Made by a program: the position numbers and the translations under genes. Under the pieces are notes generated by a model, which saw only the letters and a program-made list of their open reading frames with translations, did no database searches and was not told the DNA's origin. A stretch of DNA of 64,000 bases from Dastarcus helophoroides (lineage: Eukaryota > Arthropoda > Insecta > Coleoptera > Bothrideridae), in contig CM053331.1 of the NCBI GenBank assembly GCA_028583605.1, positions 36,009,283 to 36,073,282 of the forward strand. The letters run 5' to 3'. Below, piece after piece: positions 12,481-23,763 of this stretch. Each line of letters starts with the position of its first letter. The first letter of the stretch is position 1.

Positions 12481-13057
12481 ACCCCTTGGCCTGCGGGGAT
12501 TCTAATGGTTGTAAACAAGCAATTAGAGTATAAGAACAAATTTGTTGTGTATCATTAGAGGTTATCAATTTTAGAGAGAAATTTTGTCTGGCAAAACAAT
12601 ATACTTTATACGTTCATGAGGCAGATTTTTAGTTTTCAACTACGTTGCCAATTAAAAAAACATCATGACCAAAAATGATTTTTGCCGATCAAAAAACCTC
12701 TAAATATAACCAAAAAAAAATACCCTAAAATACAACCTTATCTACTAAAATAAACAAAAATACGTTCTCTAAAGATAATTTTTATCAATTAAAAGTGAAG
12801 TGACACGTGTTTCAAAATTTATTTGTCGACTAAAAGGAAAACAAGAAATAAATATAGTTTGTGACTATTAAAAAAATTATACAAAATTAGAACAATACAG
12901 TTCAAATCGTTACAATTTTACAGCCCTAGTTTCGACCGACGTACTCTACTGCAAAGCTTTTCTTACTTTAGATCAATGTTCACTGTCAAGGCGACCGTTC
13001 TGTCCTCGACCGCTGCATGGCATAAAGCGGCGGTCAAATAACGGCCGTTCTTTTACG
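12481..13057. other. Right interior of the TTAA element, no gene
   Basis: AT-rich sequence, then from about 12930 a GC-richer subterminal region with repeated cgaccg steps that mirrors the left subterminal region at 9090-9240. No reading frame supported. Confidence 0.5.
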
Positions 13058-13144
13058 TTGCCATTTTGTAGGAAATCCTAGCTTAACTTGGGTTTTATGA
13101 AGAATGAATAGCTGATGAGATGTGAAGTACATTTTAGGCTTTTA

Positions 13145-13280
13145 GGACAATTTGCCCCCTACAATTCACTCCTGGACAATTCGCCTCCGGATATTTCGCC
13201 CCCAAAAATAAATCGCCTCCGGACATTTGGCCAAGGGCGAAATGTTCGGGTGCAAATTGTGGGACGCGCATTGCGGAGGG
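13145..13280. repeat. Short minisatellite of ggacaattcgcc units
   Basis: Loose repeats of ggacaattygcc(t/c)cc, first in one orientation (13145-13225) and then partly inverted (ccaagggcgaaatg, cggagggcgaatt). It lies about 250 bp upstream of the CFAP96 start codon. Confidence 0.6.
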
Positions 13281-13532
13281 CGAATTTTCAAAATTCTATA
13301 AAAATAAATTACGTCTCATTGCAGTCTAGAGTTTATGGAAAATAAAAAATTCCGTCAACGTTTCCTGATGTCAATGTTAATAGTTTTGTGCGTATATCGT
13401 TGTCTAGGTTTCCGAAAATATTGTAAAAGGTAAGTCTGACGTAACGATTGGCGTTTTCAATACTCTTCCCAGATTCTAAGGAATTTCGCTTTTTTTTTCA
13501 TTTGAACTGAGCATTTTGAGCCACCAAACAAT

Positions 13533-13650
13533 ATGGTGTTCGATATCGTGACCACAGTGGCCAAATTCGGGAAAAAGGACGTGGAAAGATTGGGGCTGTT
13601 CATCGAGATGCCCTACTTAAATGGCAAAGGCTACGTGTCCCCCTTCCCCA
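13533..13650 (+). CDS. CFAP96: CFAP96-like exon 1 (coding part)
   Basis: 118 nt, 39 codons plus one base. Donor gtgagt at 13651. The start context is caatATGG. A strong donor-like aaaag|gtaagt at 13429-13430 upstream could end a 5' UTR exon, but the intron it would imply is very short. Confidence 0.85.
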
Positions 13651-16600
13651 GTGAGTTTTGAGGTATTTTGATACGAAGAACGAATAAGGATGCTTGAATA
13701 TTTCAGATACAATCACCTTTACTGGTAAAAATATGTATGGTGCTGGTACAAAAACACTAACAGCGAAGCCAGACGCTTTGTTTGAGGGTAAATTTATGAG
13801 AATTTTCGAAGGCGAAGCCTTGCCGATTAGGAAGACACTAGGAAGGCCAAGGTACTAATTTATATTTTCTACGAAAATCTTCCTTTCAGCTTACTCAGAA
13901 ACTACCTCGTCTTTTGAATTGTCTTCTCCAAACTAGCGAAATGAATCTCAGAAAACTCGACGAAGAATATTAATCTGACATCAATGAATAAAAATTGATG
14001 CTTGATAATATTCGAATTCAAAACATCGATATTCTTTGAGATCGCGTCGAAAAATTATTTTACAAAGTTGATGGCGTATAGTAACAACATATTCAAATGC
14101 ACTTAGAATATTGCAAACATGTGCAAAAAAACTTGTTCAGAATTCGCCATGTCTAAAAATTTTAACTTTTTCCAATTTTTTCTTAACATTTTGCCTTGTT
14201 ACGTAAACTTAGAACAGACATAATTTTAAGAAAATGTCCCTTTTAAATTTTGATATTTTTCCAAACCTGATTTGTATAAACTAACTTAGAACTTTGAGGA
14301 TAAAATCTATGGTTGAAATTTAATATAAAAAATTCATATTTGAAGAAAAAAAATCCGAGAAACTCATTTATTAATTTTTAAAAAATAATAAATGATTTGA
14401 CATAAATTTAATATTTTTCTATATTTAAAAAAATATACTTCTCTCCATATTGGTGCCCTAGATTCCCCAGCTCTGATGACTCAGAGGTTATTGAGCGCGC
14501 GCCTTTCAAAAATCGCGCCAAAAAATGTCAGTTCAAATGCAAAATTGACCCTTAACAAAGGCATGCATTAAAATCGTGTAGCATTGACTTGAGGTAAAAC
14601 ATCGTACGCCAATGGAACGTTGCATTCCTACTGACAAACTTTTGGAACCCCCAAAGGGGTTGGCCCGTCGCGACAAAACCGCGCGATAGACAATAACTGT
14701 AAAGGGGCCCAATGCTGCTTACCCCTCTAATTGTTTCCGTTCAAGCCCCAAGGGCCCTACAACCATGCCTTTCCTGCCGGCGCCGGGGCCGAAAAAGCAT
14801 TCGGGCACCGGAGATCATTTCGGTACTTTTTCCGGCAAGGTGGAGCGTTTCGATCCCCAGCTGAAGCCGAGGAAGAAGCCGTCGAAGCCAAAGATAAACT
14901 TTCTGACGCGGCCTGTGAAAAAGGGGGGACCCGGATTCGTCAATATATGCATCAATGCTTACCCCAAGAAGGAGAAGCCCGATCCATACAAATTTAAAGA
15001 GAAGCCTAAAATCTATGGGAAGGTGCTTGGGGGCCCGATGCGGCTGGCACATCACCCGCAGCCATATTTCGAAGGGAATCCGTTTTTGGATTGCCCCAAG
15101 TGTCGGGTTAAGCATGGGCTTGTTTATATAAGGCCTAGGGAGAGGATGTCTAAGGTGGTTGGGATTGGTTACTACGTTCCTGTTGGTCCAGGAAAATGGG
15201 TAAGTAAGGAAGATGATTTAGTCATATTTATTGTATTTATTGTTCTTGATAAAAAAAATGTACTTAGACCACGTTTTGGCCTAAGTTTATTTCTTTTTTT
15301 GCGTAAATTCTACGAGGTATGACAGAAAACTAATGAGACTGGCAACACTGTAAGCAGCAACGTTGCGATGTTGTCCGTGATAGAGCACGTGCATCAGCAT
15401 CCTCCCATAGCTTAATGCGAGGTTTAACTCCGTTTGGTAACGACGTGATTTTTGTGACTGCGATTAGTGAAGTTGTGTTTTGATTGTGCGTCACGCAAAA
15501 TTGAACAGCGGAATTTGGAGCAACGTTATGCCATTAAATTATGTAAAAATTGAAATACAAATCTTGTCCTCTAAAACCAAGAAAGATTAGAAAACACAAC
15601 AAAGGTTGCTCCAACGCGTTTCGATATCCAAGCAGAGAGTATCTCTCTGAAGATAACCAAGGACCAGTCCGTTGCACCAAAATTAAATTTTGTGTTAAGC
15701 TAGGAGAATCGGCAAGTGTGACATTTGTAAAGTTAAAACAGGCTTACAGAAAACATTCGAATTTTTTATTGAAATCTTTCGAAACTTCGGATTTTTTATC
15801 GAAATTTCGCCGTTTTTCTCAAATATCGACTTTTTTCTAGACATTTTGACCTTAATATCGAAATTTCGACATTATTCTCGAAACTTATACTTTTTTTGTA
15901 AAAATTTCTACTTTTTTTTGTAGAAATTTCGACTTTTTCCTCAAATTTAGCCCTTTTTTTCGAAATTTTCACCTTATAAGGTAGAAATTTCAGTTTTTTT
16001 TTTAAATTTCGAATCTTGTTTCCGAAACTTCGATCTTAATTACAGAATTTCAATTTAAAACTCAAAATTTCGACTTTTGCTTGAAATTTTGACCTTAATA
16101 TCGAAATATCGACATTTTTTTCGAAATTTCAACTTTTTTCTCGCAATTTTGACTTCTATCTTAAATTTCGACTTTTTTTCTCTAAACTTCGACTCTTTTT
16201 TTCAAAATTTTGACCTTAATATCGAAATTTCGACATTTATCTCGAAATTTCGACTTTTTTCGCAAATTTCTTATTTTTTCTCGAAATTTCGACTTTTTTT
16301 TCGAAATCTAGACTTGTTTATCAAATTTTGACCTTTTTCTCAAAATATTTCGAAATTTCGACTTTTTTCTCGAAATTTCGATGTTTTTTCCAAATTTCGA
16401 CTTTTTTCTCGAAATTTCGTTTTTTTTTTCAAATTTTGATTTTTTTCCGAAATGTTGTCTTTAATATTGAAATTTTAACGTTTTTCTCGTAATTTTAACT
16501 TTAAACTCAAAATTTCGACTTTTTTACTCGAAATTTCGACTTCTTTCGCAGATTTTGACTTTTCTTTCTAGAAATTTCGACTTTTCTCTTAAATCTTGAA

Positions 16601-19600
16601 TTTAATTTCAAATTTCAAGTTTTTTATTAAAATCTTTCGAAACTTCGAATTTTTTATCGAAATTTCGCCGTTTTTCCTGACATTTTGACCTTAATATCGA
16701 AGTTTCGACATTATTCTCAAAATGTCTACTTTTTTTGTAGAAATTTCGACTTTTTTTTTTCAATTTAGACCTTTTCTCGAAATTTTCATCTTATAAGGTC
16801 GAAATTTCAACTTTTTTTTAAATGTCGATTCTTTTTCTCGAAATTTCGCTCTTAATTACGAAATTTTGATTTAAAACTCAAAATTTTGACCTTAATATCG
16901 AAATATCGACATTTTTCTCGAAATTTCGACTTTTAACTCAAAATTTCGACTTTTTTTCTCGAAATTTATACTTTTTTCCCAAAATTTCGACTTTTTTCTC
17001 GAAATTTTAACTTTTTTTCTCGAAATATTGACTTTTTTCTCAAAATCTAGACTTTTTTCTCGAAACATTTCGAAATTTCGACGTTTTTTCAAATTTCGAC
17101 TTTTTTCTTAAAATTTCGTTTTTATTTTTTCAAATTTTGGTTTTTTTCTCGAAATTTTGACTTTAATATTAAAATTTCGATATTTCTCTTGAAATTTCAA
17201 CTTTAAACTCAAAATTTCGATTTTTTTTTTCCGAAATTTCGACTTTTTTCGCAAATTTCGACTTTTTTTCTCGAAATTTCGACTTTTTTCTTGAAATCTC
17301 AAATTTTATCTCAGATTTCAACTTTTTCTCAAAATCTTTTAAATCTTTTTTTTCTCGAAATTTCGACGTTTTTCTCAAATTTTGACTTTTTTCTCGAAAT
17401 CTCGACCTTAATTTGAAAAGGTTGACTTTTTCTCAAAATTTTGGTTTTTTTTTAATTTTCGACTTTTTTCTCAAATATTGTCTTTTTTCTCGAAATTTTG
17501 ACCCTAATATCGAAATTTCGACATTTTTCTCGAAATTTCGACTTTTTTCACGAAATCTAGACTCTTTTCTCGAAATATTTGAAAATTTCGACATTTTCCT
17601 AGAAATTTCGACTTTTTTTCGCAAAATTTCGAATTTTTTCTCAAAATTTCGACTTTTTTTCTCGAAATTTTGACCTTAATATCGAAATTTCGCCTTTAAA
17701 CTTGAAATTTTGACTTTTTTTCTCGGAATTACGACTTTTTTCTTGAAATCTCAAATTTTATCTCAGATTTCAACTTTTTCTCGAAATCTTTCAAATCTTT
17801 TTTTTCTCGAAATTTCGACGTTTTTCTCAAATTTTGACTTTTTTCTCGAAATCTCGACCTTAATTTGAAAAGGTTGACTTTTTTCTCAAAATTTTGGTTT
17901 TTTTTTTAATTTTCGACTTTTTTTCCCAAATATTGTCTTTTTTCTCGAAATTTTGACCCTAATATCGAAATTTCGACATTTTTCTCGAAATTTCGACTTT
18001 TTTCACGAAATCTCGACTCTTTTCTCGAAATATTTGAAAATTTCGACATTTTCCTAGAAATTTCGACTTTTTTCGCAAAATATTGACTTTCTTCTGAAAT
18101 TTCGAATTTTTTCTCAAAATTTCGACTTTTTTCTCGAAATTTTGACCTTAATATCGAAATTTCGACTTTAAACTTGAAATTTCGACTTTTTTTCTAGAAA
18201 TTTCGACTCTTTTCGCAAATTTAGACCTTTTTTTTTTTAGACCTTATAAGATTGAAATTTCGACATTTTTTCAAAATTTCGACTTTCTTCTTAAATTTCA
18301 ACTTTTTTCTCGAAATTTCAACCTTAATCACGGAATTTTGATTTAAATCTCGAAATTTCGATTTTTTCTCGAAATTTTGACTTTTTTTCGAAATTTCAAC
18401 TTTAATCTCAAAATTTCTATAAAAAAGATCAAAATTTGCCAATTATAATTAGCAATTATTGAACACACCCTACTACCAACTGTCAAGATTGTTGGGAACT
18501 TCTTCTTGAAATGTCGAGAAAAAATTTGATATTAAAGTCGAAATTTCGAGAATAAAGTCGAAATTTTGACATAATCTCGAAATTTTAAGAAAAAAGTAGA
18601 AATATCGAGGAATAAGTCGAATTTTCGAGAAAAAAGTCAAACTTTTGAGTGTAAAGTCGAAATTTCGAATTTAAAGTCGAAATTTTGCGTTTAAATTCGA
18701 AATTTCGAAATTACAATCGAAATTTGGAGATTAAAATCGAAATTTCGATCTTAATCACGAAATTTCGATTTAAAACTCGAAATTTTGACCTTAATATCGA
18801 AATATCGACATTTTTCTTGAAATTTTGACTTTAAACGCAAAATTTCGACTTTTTTTTCTAGAAATGTCTACTTTTTCCTCGAAATTTTGACTTATTTCTC
18901 GAAATTTTACCTTTTTCTCTCGAAATCTAATTTTTTTCTCGAAACATTTAAAATTTTCGAGTTTTTTTTTCGAAATTTCGACGTTTTTTTTCGACTTATT
19001 TCTTAAAATTTCATTTTTGGTTTCTGAAATTTTAACTTTTTTCTCGAAATTTTGACTTTAATTATCGAAATTTCGACATTTTTCCCGAAATTTCAAATTT
19101 AAAATCCAAATTGCGACTTTTTTTCTCGAAATTTCAGCTTTTTTCTCGAAATCTCGAATTTTATCTCAAATTTCAACTTTTTCTTGAAATCTTTCGAAAC
19201 TTTGAATTTTTTCTCGAAATTTCGACGTTTTTCTCAAATTTTGACTCTTTTCTCGAAATTTCGACCTTAATTTAAAAAGTTTGACTTTTTTCTCAAAATT
19301 TTGTTTTTTTTTTCTTAATTTTCGACTTTTTCCTCAAATATTGTCTTTTTTCTTGAAATTTTGACCCTAATATCGAAATTTTGACATTTTTCTCAAAATT
19401 TCGACTTTTTTTCGAGAAATTTCGACTTTTTTTCTAGAGATTTCGACTTTTTTTCTCGAAATTTCGCCCTTATAAGGTTGAAACTTCTACTTTTTCTCAA
19501 AATTTTGACTTTCTTTTTAAATTTCAACTTTTTTCTCGAAATTTCGACCTTAATCATGGAATTTCGATTTTTCTCTCGAAATTTCGACTTTTTTTCTCGA

Positions 19601-22600
19601 AATTTCGACTTTTTTCTCGAAATCTCGAATTTTATCTCAAATTTCAACTTTTTCTCGAAATCTTTCGAAACTTTGACTTTTTTTCTCGAAATTTCGACTT
19701 TTTTCTCGAAATCTCAAATTTTATCTCAAATTTCAACTTTTTCTCGAAATCTTTCGAAACTTCGAATTTTTTCTCTAAATTTCGACGTTTTTCTCTAATT
19801 TTGACTTTTTTCTCGAAATTTCGACCTTCATTTGAAAAGTTTGACTTTTTCTCGAAATTTTGTTTTTTTTTTCTTAATTTTTGACTTTTTCCTCAAATAT
19901 CGTCTTTTTTCTCGAAATGTTGACTCTAATATTGAAATTTCGACGTTTTTCTCAAAATTTCGACTTTTTTTCTAGAAATTTCAACTCTTTTCGCAAATTT
20001 CCACTTTTTTCTAAAAATTTCAACTATTTTTTTCGAGATTTTGACCTTATAAGGTTGAAAATTCGACTTTTTCTCAAAATTTCGACTTCCTTCTCAAATT
20101 TCGACTTTCTTTTTGAAATTTCAACTTTAATCTCAAAATTTCTATAAAAAAAGACCAAAATTTGCCAATTTTAATTAGCAATTATTGAACGCACCCTACT
20201 ACCAACTGTCAAGATTGTTGGGAAAGAGGAGTGGTGGACGCAACTGTCATGTGCCTAATTTAATTATAGAATATAGAAATTTGGACTTATTCCCAAAATT
20301 TCGAGAAAAAATTTGTTACTTGGGTCGAAATTCCGAGAATAAAGCCGAAATTCTGACATTAATCTCGGAATTTTAAGAAAAAAGTAGAAATTTCGAGAAA
20401 TAAATCGAATTTTCGAGAAAAAAAGCCGAAATTTTGAGTGTAAAGTCGAAATTTCGAGTTTAAAGCCGAAATTTCGCGTTTAAATCCGAAATTTCGAGAT
20501 TACAATCGAAATTTCGAGATTAAAATCTAAATTTCGATCCTAGTCACGGAATTTCGATTTAAAACTCGAAATTTTGGCCTTAATATCGAAATATCGACAT
20601 TTTCCTTGAAATTTCGACTTTAAACGCAAAATTTCGACTTTTTTTCTAAAAATTTATACTTTTCTCCCGAAATTTTGACTTATTTCTCGAAATTTCACCT
20701 TTTTATCTCGAAATCTAGATTTTTTTCTCGAAACATTTGGAAATTTCGAGTTTTTTTTTCGAAATTTCGATGTTTTTTTCAAATTTCGACTTTTTTCCTA
20801 AAATTTCGTTTTTCGTTTCTCAAATTTTGACTTTTTTTTCGAAATTTTGACTTTAATATCGAAATTTCGAAATTTTTCTCGAAATTTCAAATTTGAACTC
20901 CAAATTGCGACTTTTTTCCTCGAAATTTCGACTTTTTTTTCGAAATCTCGAATTTTATCTCAAATTTTAACTTTTTCTTTAAATCTTTCGAAACTTCGAA
21001 TTTTTTCTCAAAATTTGGACGTTTTTCTAAAATTTTGACTTTTTTCTCGAAATTTCGACCCTAATTTGAAAAGTTTGACTTTTTTCTTGAAATTTTGTTT
21101 TTTTTTTAATTTTTGACTTTTTTCTCAAATATCGTCTTTTTTCTCGAAATTCTGACCCTAATATCGAAATTTCGACATTTTTCTCGAAATTTCGACTTTT
21201 TTCACGAAATCTCGACTTTTTTCTCGAAATATTTCGAAATTTCGACATTTTCTTTAAAATTTTGACTTTTTTCGCGAAATCTCGCCTTTTTTTAAAATTT
21301 CGACTTTTTTCTCAAAATTTCGACTTTTTTTTTGAAATTTTGACCTAAATATCGAAATTTTGACTCTAAACTTAAGATTTCGACTTTTTTTTGGAAATTT
21401 CAACTCTTTTCGCAAATTTCGACATTTTTATATAAATTTCAACTTGTTTTCTCGAAATTTCGGCCTTATGAGGTTAAAATTTCGACTTTTTCTCAAAATT
21501 TCGACTTTCTTCTTAAATTTCAACATTTTTCTTGAAATTTCGACCTTAATTATGGAATTTCGATTTGAAATTCGAAATTTCGACTTTTTTTTTGAAATTT
21601 TGACTTTTTTTCGAAATTTCAACTTTAATCTCAAAATTTCTTTATAAATATTTCACCAACAACGTGATTAATCGGAAATTGATCTTTTCAGCACCCATAC
21701 TTATCGAGAATCGATTCTTTTGCTCACGATTCGAATCGATTCAAAAATCGATTATTTTAAAGAGGAATCGACATCCCTAGTGAACACTCTTGTGAGACCA
21801 GATCGTCCTTTAACAGTAAGAACCAAATTAAAACAAATTTACCGTTTACCAAATTTTGGTGGAACATTTAACATATGAATGGTCTGTGCCAAAATGGTGC
21901 CAAAAAACCTCACAATTCAGCAGAAGGACAATCTAAAAACAATCTTTTTGACAGAATCGCCAATGAGCAAAATTTCTTTGGTCGTGTAATCACAGATCCT
22001 GGATTTTTGAATACGATCCTAAGACCAAGAAGTCATGAGTGGCACACTACGATGTCTCCTCGACCAAAGAACGCTCGAATGAGCAAATCCAGGATCAAAT
22101 CAATGCTGGTTTGTTTTTCGATAGAAGGGGAATCGTCTACAAAGAAATTGTTCCCCCCGGACAACCTGTCAACCAAGTTCTTGATAAAGACGTCCTTGAC
22201 AGGCTCAGATAAAAAGTTATGCGCGTGAGACCAGATAGTTTAGACAAATAGATGCTCCATCATGTCCCCATGTCACACTGCCCTTTCCGTTAGAGAATTT
22301 TTGACCTCAAAAAGCATTCCTGTGGTTCCCCAGTCTCCCTATTCACTTAACCTCAGTCCCTGAGAGTTTTTCCTTTTTCTGAAACATGTTTTCAAAGGAC
22401 GTCATTTTGGGAGTATCGACAACATTCAAGAGAGTGTAATGGACATGCAGAAGACCATATCGGTTCAAGACTTCCAGCGCTGCTACCAAAACTGGGAACA
22501 ACGTCTCTATCAGTGTATAGTTACACAAGGGAACTACTTTGAAGGGAATAACATTGATGTTTGCGAACAATAAAATCTTTGCTGAATAAAAACTTTGGTA

Positions 22601-23763
22601 AATAAAAACTTTGGTAAATAAAAACTTTGGTAAATAAAAACGTTGGTAAATAAAAACGTTGGTAAATAAGAACTTTGGTAAATAAAAACGTTGATAAATA
22701 AAAACGTTGGTAAATAAAAATGTTGGTAAATAAAAACGTTGGTAAATAAAAAGTCAGTCTCATTACCTTTCTGTCATACCTCATATTAAAGGTTTCGTTT
22801 CATGTCTAAGAAGTTGAAATACATTTCTTAATTGAAAAAAAAGGGATTAAGAAAAAAAGGCAATCAAACTGTTTATTTGATTGAATAGATACACTACAAG
22901 TCTGGATTGTATGGAAAACTTATAAAGCTCTTAGAGCAGATTTTGTTCTTGTATTCAGTCCCTCCCTGTCCAGCCGGTGTTGCCCTTAAAATCTCATACA
23001 CCCAGACGTCAATTTAGGAGTCAATCTGCAGGGAACAATTTGCAGACATAAATCGACTATTAGATTTTACTCCAGTACCAGCTTTTGCGCTTTCACTTTT
23101 TGGAAATTTTGACTTTAATCATAAAATCGTAACTTCAAAAACGTCCACTTTTATTGAATAAAATAAATGTAAAATTTTTCTTAAAATTTCGATGTTTTCA
23201 AAATGGCGAATTCAAACTTTAACTGTTTGACAGTATTTTCTAAAATTTGCGATTTGCAAACGAAAAAAAAAGACAAGAAAGCCGAGAAAACATGTTTCTT
23301 TAGAAGCTTTAATTTTTCTTGAAGTTTCGAGTTTAAAACTAGACGCTTTGAAAACAGATTAGATAAGATTTTACTCAGATTTATGATTTTTTGAAATTTG
23401 GAGTTTTTTTTTTTTAATTTTGACTTTATCCCCATACCTATTTTAATCTAATTTAAACATTCTTATTATTGTGAATGTTTTAAGATTTCTGTAACTTTGA
23501 AAATTAAGAGGAAATCTTTTTGCTTACAGCCCGGTGGGATGCATGCTGGTAGCTTTACCCCGTTTCCTGATTATAGTTTCGAACCTTACGTTCCCAGTTG
23601 GAAAGTTTTGATGCCAAAGAGGGAGGAGAAAATTTTTAATCCGCAATCTAGAGCAATGAAAACGTTGTTTTCTACTTCAGTTATGCAACGAAATGTGGAT
23701 TTCAGATTACACCACAGAAATTATACGAGATTCAAACCCACTTATACAAAATATTTATTGTAG
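13533..23763 (+). CDS. CFAP96: CFAP96 (C4orf47/UPF0602) homologue, complete gene of four coding exons
   Basis: This encodes a homologue of cilia- and flagella-associated protein 96, a small axonemal protein known from vertebrates as C4orf47. Joined exons 13533-13650, 13707-13851, 14746-15199 and 23530-23763 give 951 nt, or 316 residues plus stop, close to the roughly 309 residues of the human protein. Recognised blocks in order: DVERLGLFIEMPYL near the N-terminus, KFMRIFEGEALPI, the Gly/Phe/Pro-rich DHFGTFSGKVERFDP, KKGGPGFVNICINAYP, LGGPMRLAHHPQPYFEGNPF, and in the last exon PGGMHAGSFTPFPDYSFEPY. The start is the first ATG after an in-frame TGA at 13503. All junctions are GT-AG with matching phases (1, 2, 0). 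Intron 3 is 8.3 kb and packed with a mariner relic and a palindromic array. A possible AATAAA lies at 23968. A role in the sperm or ciliary axoneme is inferred from the family. The gene looks intact. Confidence 0.9.
13707..13851 (+). CDS. CFAP96: CFAP96-like exon 2
   Basis: 145 nt between acceptor tatttcag and donor ccaag|gtacta. It completes Asn from exon 1 and reads NTITFTGKNMYGAG and KFMRIFEGEALPI, the best-conserved N-terminal block of the family. Confidence 0.85.
13852..14745. other. CFAP96 intron 2
   Basis: 894-bp intron, mostly AT-rich. A GC-richer patch at 14460-14720 (gagcgcgcgcc, cccaaaggggttggcccg) has no identified function. Confidence 0.7.
14746..15199 (+). CDS. CFAP96: CFAP96-like exon 3
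   Basis: 454 nt from acceptor gttcaag to donor atgg|gtaagt. It carries the central Pro/Gly/Lys-rich part of the protein, is markedly more GC-rich than its surroundings, and ends in phase 0 with GYYVPVGPGKW. Confidence 0.88.
15500..15762 (+). pseudogene. Mariner relic, N-terminal piece
   Basis: The frame IEQRNLEQRYAIKLC (15500-15544) continues, after a 138-bp insertion, as FCVKLGESASVTFVKLKQAY (to about 15752), the N-terminal helix-turn-helix start of a mariner (DD34D) transposase. The rest of the same relic resumes on the same strand at 21783, beyond the 6-kb array. Confidence 0.75.
15545..15682 (+). mobile_element. Family B repeat (Penelope-like?) inserted in the mariner relic
   Basis: A 138-bp piece of the repeat family also seen at 24.0, 41.6-43.6 and 53.2 kb (caaatcttgtcctctaaaac, gttgctccaacgcgtttcga, gataaccaaggaccagtccg). 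It interrupts the mariner frame and is flanked by ttaaattatgt (15534-15544) and ttaaattttgt (15683-15693), a 10-of-11 match that looks like a target-site duplication. Confidence 0.7.
15763..21655. repeat. 6-kb array of the 12-bp palindrome TCGAAATTTCGA
   Basis: Hundreds of short units of the form TCGAAATTTCGAC plus a T/C-run (ctttttt). The core TCGAAATTTCGA is a perfect palindrome. Larger blocks are duplicated: about 17340-17690 versus 17785-18170, and 18435-18530 versus 20155-20260 share tagcaattattgaac and ccctactaccaactgtcaag. Strand polarity flips to purine-rich at about 18520-18745 and 20290-20545 and then back. The many 60-106-codon frames (Phe/Ser/Leu-rich on plus, Lys/Arg/Glu-rich on minus) are by-products. 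Confidence 0.92.
21656..21780. mobile_element. hAT-like right end (…GACATCCCTAG) closing the array
   Basis: Clustered ATCGATT/AATCGA motifs end in ggaatcgacatccctag, i.e. CTAGGGATGTCGATTCC on the other strand, a start style common in hAT-type elements. The mariner frame resumes almost at once, so this is likely the boundary of the insertion. No matching left end was recognised. Confidence 0.45.
21783..22566 (+). pseudogene. Mariner (DD34D) transposase relic, central and C-terminal pieces
   Basis: Several frames together give the mariner order: LVRPDRPLTVRT, AKMVPKNL, then RVIT at the first catalytic motif, ARMSKSRIKSMLVCF, HTALSVREFLTSKSIPVVPQ, SPYSLNLSP followed by a stop codon, then FKGRHFGSIDNIQESV and QGNYFEGNNIDV near the C-terminus. 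The first motif has DPG where the acidic GDE-type residues are expected. The third catalytic Asp region is replaced by a stop and Glu. Frameshifts are frequent. With 15500-15762 it forms one dead copy on the same strand, interrupted by the 6-kb array. Confidence 0.85.
22573..22755. repeat. 16-bp minisatellite (TAAATAAAAACGTTGG)n
   Basis: About 11 copies of taaataaaaacgttgg, alternating cgttgg and ctttgg variants, directly after the mariner relic. Confidence 0.92.
23090..23440. repeat. Small remnant of TCGAAA-type AT-rich filler
   Basis: Phrases such as ggaaattttgactttaatc and cttgaagtttcgag resemble the large array but are decayed. It lies just upstream of the last CFAP96 exon. Confidence 0.45.
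23530..23763 (+). CDS. CFAP96: CFAP96-like exon 4 (C-terminal)
   Basis: 234 nt including TAG, after acceptor ttgcttacag, phase 0. It begins PGGMHAGSFTPFPDYSFEPY, the most recognisable block of the family, and ends KPTYTKYLL. Confidence 0.9.
   Translation, partial: PGGMHAGSFTPFPDYSFEPYVPSWKVLMPKREEKIFNPQSRAMKTLFSTSVMQRNVDFRLHHRNYTRFKPTYTKYLL

Larger units (their letters stand above)
9058..13086. mobile_element. 4-kb TIR element flanked by TTAA, filled with satellites
   Basis: Left end GCTACGGTTTCTTACAG and right end, read on the minus strand, GCTAGGATTTCCTACAA align without gaps over about 43 bp with about 80% identity, sharing the block AACGTAAAAGA. Both ends touch TTAA (9058-9061 and 13083-13086), as expected for a TTAA target duplication. 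PiggyBac and Sola2 use TTAA, but the ends do not start with the CCC of piggyBac. No transposase is visible inside; the interior is a 15-bp minisatellite and a ~156-bp satellite. A further inverted copy of the end (acgttgccattttacgttgg, 9266-9285) suggests a nested short foldback element. Confidence 0.7.

Noticed and set aside
15763..21655. Many 60-106-codon Phe-rich or Lys-rich frames
   Set aside because: All come from the TCGAAATTTCGAC array; they change frame between units and exist on both strands.
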